From: an uncultured Oscillospiraceae bacterium | GTDB lineage: Bacteria; Bacillota; Clostridia; Oscillospirales; Ruminococcaceae | Length of the DNA: 64,000 nucleotides | NCBI GenBank assembly: GCA_949295465.1 | Contig: CASFKY010000068.1 | Location: forward strand, 62,001 to 126,000 | Reading direction: 5' to 3' | Shown: one piece after another, positions 60,562-64,000 of the stretch | Numbering within the stretch: position 1 is the first letter of the stretch | Layout: each line of letters opens with the position of its first letter | The notes under the pieces: model-generated | Told to the model about the DNA's origin: nothing | Databases searched by the model: none | The model's input: only the letters and a program-made list of their open reading frames with translations | Position numbers and translations under genes: made by a program

Positions 60562-62916
60562 ATGACACCGGCCCTGAAACAACAGAACAAGTACAAGCTC
60601 ACCTTCTGGTTTTGCTTTCTGGCGGCAGCCTGCTTTCTGCTGCCCTGCATGATCGTGGACAAGGGGATCTTCCTCTACGCCGGGGACTTCAACTCCCAGC
60701 AGATCCCCTTCTATTACTATACCAACGGCTTTGTGAAGGAGGGGGGCGGCTCCTTCAGCTGGGAGACCGATCTGGGCAGCAGTTTCCTCAACAGCTACTC
60801 CTTTTATCTGGCAGGTTCCCCCTTCTGGTGGCTGACCCTGCTGTTGCCCCAGGCTCTGGTGCCCTACGCCATGGCCCCCATGCTCTGCCTCAAGATCGGG
60901 CTGGCCGGAGGCGGGGCCTATCTCTGGATGCGCCGCTACCTGCGGGACGGGAATATGGCCGTGGTGGGGGGCGTGCTGTATGCCCTCTCGGGCTTTACGG
61001 TGTACAACATCTTCTTCAACCATTTTCTGGATGTGGTGGCCCTCTTCCCCTACATGCTCTGGGCGCTGGACGAGACCCTCCACGAGGGGCGGCGGGGGCT
61101 GTTTTTGCCCCTGGTGGCCCTGAATCTGCTGAACAATTACTTCTTTTTCTGGGGCCAGATCCTGTTTTTGTTCATCTACTTTTTCTGCAAACTCAGCGCC
61201 CGCCAGTTCCGCCTCAGCAAGGGGCTGTTCGGCACCCTCGCCTTCGAGAGCCTGGCGGGCTGCGGGCTGGGTTGTATCCTGGCCCTGCCGGCGGTCTCAT
61301 TTTTGCTGGGCAACCCCCGCACGGTGGACCTCTCCAGCGGCTACGGCTTTTTGCTGTACGGCAAGGTGCAGCAGTATGTGGCCATTCTGGCCAGCCTCTT
61401 CCTGCCGCCGGACCCGGCCTTTATCTCCAACATCTGCGACGAGGGCATCATCAAGTGGACAAGCCTCACCGCCTGGCTGCCCCTCACCGGGCTGTCGGGG
61501 GCGCTGGCCTACTGCCGCACCAGGGGGGGCGCCTTCAAGCGGGTGCTCTGCACCTGCCTGATCTTCGCCTTTGTGCCCATCCTCAACTCGGCCTTTTATG
61601 CCCTCAACAGCAGCTACTACGCCCGGTGGTACTACATGCCGGTGCTCATCCTCTGCGCCGCCACCATGATGGCCCTGGAGGACCCCCAGGTGGACATCCC
61701 CAAAAAGGGGATCAAGCCGGTGTTCTGGTGCACTCTGGCCTTTGCGGCCTTTGCACTGGTGCCGGTGCTGGATGAGGACACCGAAACCTGGAGTCTGGGC
61801 GTGGTGAACATGCAGGGCTGGTTCTGGGCCCGGATGTTCCTGGCGATGGCGGGGCTGGGGGTGTTCTGGTATTTCTGCCGGCATCTGCGCCGCAGCCGGC
61901 TGTTTGCCCGTCGGATGCTGGCGGGGGTACTGTTCTTCGGCATCCTCACCGGCCTGGCCCACATCGAGCTGGGCAAGTTCGATCAGTGGTACAACGACTC
62001 GGATTACCGCCAGCAGCAGTACCTGGAGGCCCGGAACCTGGAATGGCCCGACGAGGGTTTCTGGCGCATCGACGCCTACGGCTGTTACGACAATGTGGGC
62101 CTTTGGACAAACAAGAGCTGCCTGCAATTCTTCAACTCCACCGTGGCCCCCTCCATCATGGAGTTCTACCCCTCGGTGGGGGTCAAGCGGGACGTGAGCA
62201 GCAAGCCGGACGCCTCTCTCTATGAATTGCGGGGGCTGCTCAGCGTGAAGTACACCCTCTGCGCGGCAGACAGCTTAGGGGATTTCTACGCCGAGGCCGA
62301 CGAGGGATGGAAAGAGGTGAGCCGCCAGGGCAGCTTTGTGATCCTGGAAAACGAGAACTACCTGCCCATGGGCTTTACCTATGAGTACTATATCTCAGAG
62401 GAAGAGTACGAGGAGATGAGCGAGTCCAACCGGCTGGCGGTGCTGCCCAAGGCCCTGGTGCTCAGCCAGGAGCAGATCGAACAGTACGGCCATCTGCTGG
62501 AGCCCCTGCCCGAGACCATGAAGAGCGGCCGCAACTACGACCGCTACCAGCAGGCGGTGGAGGACCGCCGCAAAACCGCCGCCGCCAGCTTTGAGGCGGA
62601 CAACAACGGCTTTACCGCCCAGATCACCCTGGAAAAAGAGAACCTGGTCTTTTTCAGCGTGCCATACGACGAGGGCTTTACCGCCACCGTCAACGGCCAG
62701 CCCGCCGACCTGCTCAAGGTGGACAAGGGGCTGATGGCGGTGGTCTGCCCAGCGGGAGAAAACACCATCCGGTGCGAATACCACACCCCGGGGCTCTCCC
62801 TCTCTCTCAAAATCAGCGGCGGCTGCGCTGTGCTGTACCTGGCATATCTGGTCTGGAACCGCCGCCGCAGGGCTGCCGCCCGGCGGATTGAGAAGGCCGG
62901 GCCCGGGCAAGAATAA
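60562..62916 (+). CDS. YfhO-like multi-pass membrane protein
   Basis: A 784-residue integral membrane protein with about 12 helices in the first 460 residues and a large extracytoplasmic C-terminal region. The N-terminus has CMIVDKGIFLYAGDFNSQQIPFYYYTN (residues 29-55), with the DFNSQQIPF motif seen in YfhO-type GT-C proteins that take part in lipoteichoic acid glycosylation. An additional helix near residues 750-770 precedes a basic tail. Not linked to other glycan genes here. RBS AGAAAGGAAAC. Confidence 0.85.
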   Translation: MTPALKQQNKYKLTFWFCFLAAACFLLPCMIVDKGIFLYAGDFNSQQIPFYYYTNGFVKEGGGSFSWETDLGSSFLNSYSFYLAGSPFWWLTLLLPQALVPYAMAPMLCLKIGLAGGGAYLWMRRYLRDGNMAVVGGVLYALSGFTVYNIFFNHFLDVVALFPYMLWALDETLHEGRRGLFLPLVALNLLNNYFFFWGQILFLFIYFFCKLSARQFRLSKGLFGTLAFESLAGCGLGCILALPAVSFLLGNPRTVDLSSGYGFLLYGKVQQYVAILASLFLPPDPAFISNICDEGIIKWTSLTAWLPLTGLSGALAYCRTRGGAFKRVLCTCLIFAFVPILNSAFYALNSSYYARWYYMPVLILCAATMMALEDPQVDIPKKGIKPVFWCTLAFAAFALVPVLDEDTETWSLGVVNMQGWFWARMFLAMAGLGVFWYFCRHLRRSRLFARRMLAGVLFFGILTGLAHIELGKFDQWYNDSDYRQQQYLEARNLEWPDEGFWRIDAYGCYDNVGLWTNKSCLQFFNSTVAPSIMEFYPSVGVKRDVSSKPDASLYELRGLLSVKYTLCAADSLGDFYAEADEGWKEVSRQGSFVILENENYLPMGFTYEYYISEEEYEEMSESNRLAVLPKALVLSQEQIEQYGHLLEPLPETMKSGRNYDRYQQAVEDRRKTAAASFEADNNGFTAQITLEKENLVFFSVPYDEGFTATVNGQPADLLKVDKGLMAVVCPAGENTIRCEYHTPGLSLSLKISGGCAVLYLAYLVWNRRRRAAARRIEKAGPGQE

Positions 62917-62953
62917 GCCAGAAACGCTTTTATCAGGAGAGGAGTCAGATTCC

Positions 62954-63898
62954 ATGAAAATCGGAAAACGCAAGGTGGCCCTGGTGGGCTGCGGCATGGT
63001 GGGCATGAGCTATGCCTATGCGCTGCTCAACCAGAATCTCTGTGACGAACTGGTCCTCATCGACCTGGACAAAAAACGGGCCGAGGGCGAGGCCATGGAC
63101 CTGAACCACGGCCTGGCCTTCTCGGGGGGCAATATGAAAATTTTTGCCGGCGGGTACGCCGACTGCGGAGACGCGGACATCGTGGTCATCTGCGCCGGCG
63201 TGGCCCAGAAGCCGGGGGAGAGCCGGCTGGCCCTCTTGCAGCGCAACCGGGCGGTGTTCAAGAGCATTGTGGAGCCGGTGACGGCCAGCGGCTTCGGCGG
63301 GCTGTTCCTGGTGGCCACCAACCCGGTGGACGTGATGACCCGCATCACCTGCCAGCTCTCCGGCTTTGCCCCCCAGCGGGTGATCGGCACCGGCACCGCG
63401 CTGGATACGGCCCGGCTGCGCTATCTGCTGGGCGAGTACTTTGATGTGGACCCCCGCAGCATCCACGCCTATGTGCTGGGCGAGCACGGGGATTCGGAGT
63501 TTGTGCCCTGGAGCCAGGCCCTGCTGGCCACCCGCCCGGTGCGGCAGCTCTGTGACGACTGGGGCCGCCGCAGCCAGGGCCTGGATCAGATCGAGGAGGA
63601 GGTGCGCACCGCCGCCTACAAGATCATCGAGGCCAAAAAGGCCACCTACTACGGCATTGGCATGGCCATGGCCCGCATCACCCGGGCCCTGCTGGGGGAT
63701 GAGCACAGCGTGCTCACCGTCAGCGCCCGGCTGAACGGCCAGTACGGCCAGCAGGACGTATTTGCCGGGGTGCCCTGCGTGCTCTGCCGGGACGGGGTGA
63801 AGCAGGTGGTGGAGCTGGCCCTCACCGAAGCCGAGCAAAAGCGGTTTGCCGATTCCTGCCAGACTTTGCGGGAGAGCTATCAGGGCCTGGAGGACTGA
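62954..63898 (+). CDS. ldh: L-lactate dehydrogenase
   Basis: A 314-residue NAD-dependent enzyme that reduces pyruvate to L-lactate. Rossmann motif VALVGCGMVGMSYAYAL, substrate loop CAGVAQKPGESR (Gln and Arg as in LDH, not malate dehydrogenase), VATNPVDVMT, GTGTALDTARLRYLLGEYFDV, and catalytic HGDSE in VLGEHGDSEFVPWS. The ATG at 62954 follows AGGAGAGGAG, 37 bases after the YfhO-like gene. A terminator follows. Confidence 0.95.
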   Translation: MKIGKRKVALVGCGMVGMSYAYALLNQNLCDELVLIDLDKKRAEGEAMDLNHGLAFSGGNMKIFAGGYADCGDADIVVICAGVAQKPGESRLALLQRNRAVFKSIVEPVTASGFGGLFLVATNPVDVMTRITCQLSGFAPQRVIGTGTALDTARLRYLLGEYFDVDPRSIHAYVLGEHGDSEFVPWSQALLATRPVRQLCDDWGRRSQGLDQIEEEVRTAAYKIIEAKKATYYGIGMAMARITRALLGDEHSVLTVSARLNGQYGQQDVFAGVPCVLCRDGVKQVVELALTEAEQKRFADSCQTLRESYQGLED

Positions 63899-63929
63899 GC
63901 CCTGTCTGCGAAGAATCATGTATACCACT

Positions 63930-63973
63930 GCCCGGGCGCAGCACTTTCGCGGCCGCCCGGGCCCTTATTTTTG
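63930..63973 (+). terminator. Terminator of ldh
   Basis: GCCCGGGCG (63930-63938) pairs with CGCCCGGGC (63954-63962), followed by TTATTTTT. Confidence 0.8.
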
Positions 63974-64000
63974 GAAAAACAGGAGAAGACATTGGATTTT

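Noticed and set aside
63979..64000. Start of a further gene at the right edge
   Set aside because: AGGAG followed by TTG at 63994 could be a start, but only two codons remain, too few to support a call.

Overview
The window looks like chromosome from a GC-rich anaerobic Firmicute of the Oscillospirales/Ruminococcaceae type. The evidence is Gram-positive gene families (DUF3048 YerB-like lipoproteins, AbrB-type regulator, XpaC, HflX, a YcsG/KipI/KipA/YcsI-like set), strong AGGAGG-type ribosome binding sites, near-consensus TTGACA-17-TATAAT promoters in AT-rich gaps, and compact intrinsic terminators. No prophage, transposase, CRISPR array or rRNA was seen; this is mostly ordinary housekeeping and transport chromosome.

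Layout. 1-1540: a TRAP-type permease operon on the minus strand whose large permease is broken by an in-frame TAG. It is divergent from an unrecognised 276-residue gene (1983-2813), with a palindrome-rich control region between them. 2942-3017: tRNA-Lys(UUU) with its own promoter and terminator. 3221-7108: three tandem DUF3048 lipoproteins. 7187-9092: histidine phosphatase, XRE regulator, AbrB-like regulator. 9376-13206: trpS and gltX back to back, then threonine aldolase. 13437-16219: three poorly characterised genes (single-TM protein, XpaC-like, DUF5662-like). 16436-19114: a MoxR ATPase plus VWA protein pair. 19206-25771: beta-CASP hydrolase, TPR-like protein, agmatine-to-putrescine genes aguA/aguB, DUF554, ruvX and DUF1836. 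25833-35311: cardiolipin synthase, cyclophilin lipoprotein, DUF1292, a probable 6S RNA, a peroxiredoxin-fold protein, thiM, a GT2 glycosyltransferase, a DUF4358-like lipoprotein, an Lrp regulator, an orphan promoter-terminator unit, then hflX and a GNAT. 35553-38199: a short KdpD-like kinase with a KdpE-like regulator.

38627-42618 is the most interesting block: an NRAMP-family transporter without the metal-binding signature residues, followed by pxpB, pxpC and a YcsI/D-glutamate-cyclase-family gene. This suggests 5-oxoproline uptake and metabolism with pxpA missing locally. 42685-47582 is a complete branched-chain amino-acid ABC transporter (livF-G-M-H-K order along the plus strand, transcribed on minus). 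A 93-residue Cys-rich membrane protein with its own promoter and terminator follows, then an orphan TctC-type binding protein. 49809-63898 holds typA, a ClC channel, an MBL hydrolase, a gamma-carbonic-anhydrase-like protein, tsaD-rimI-polA, a Dus enzyme, a YfbR-like HD hydrolase, a YfhO-like membrane protein and L-lactate dehydrogenase. The window may end at the start of another gene.

All functional calls come from recognising family motifs by eye; no database search was possible. Starts were moved inward from the longest open frames wherever a ribosome binding site supported it.
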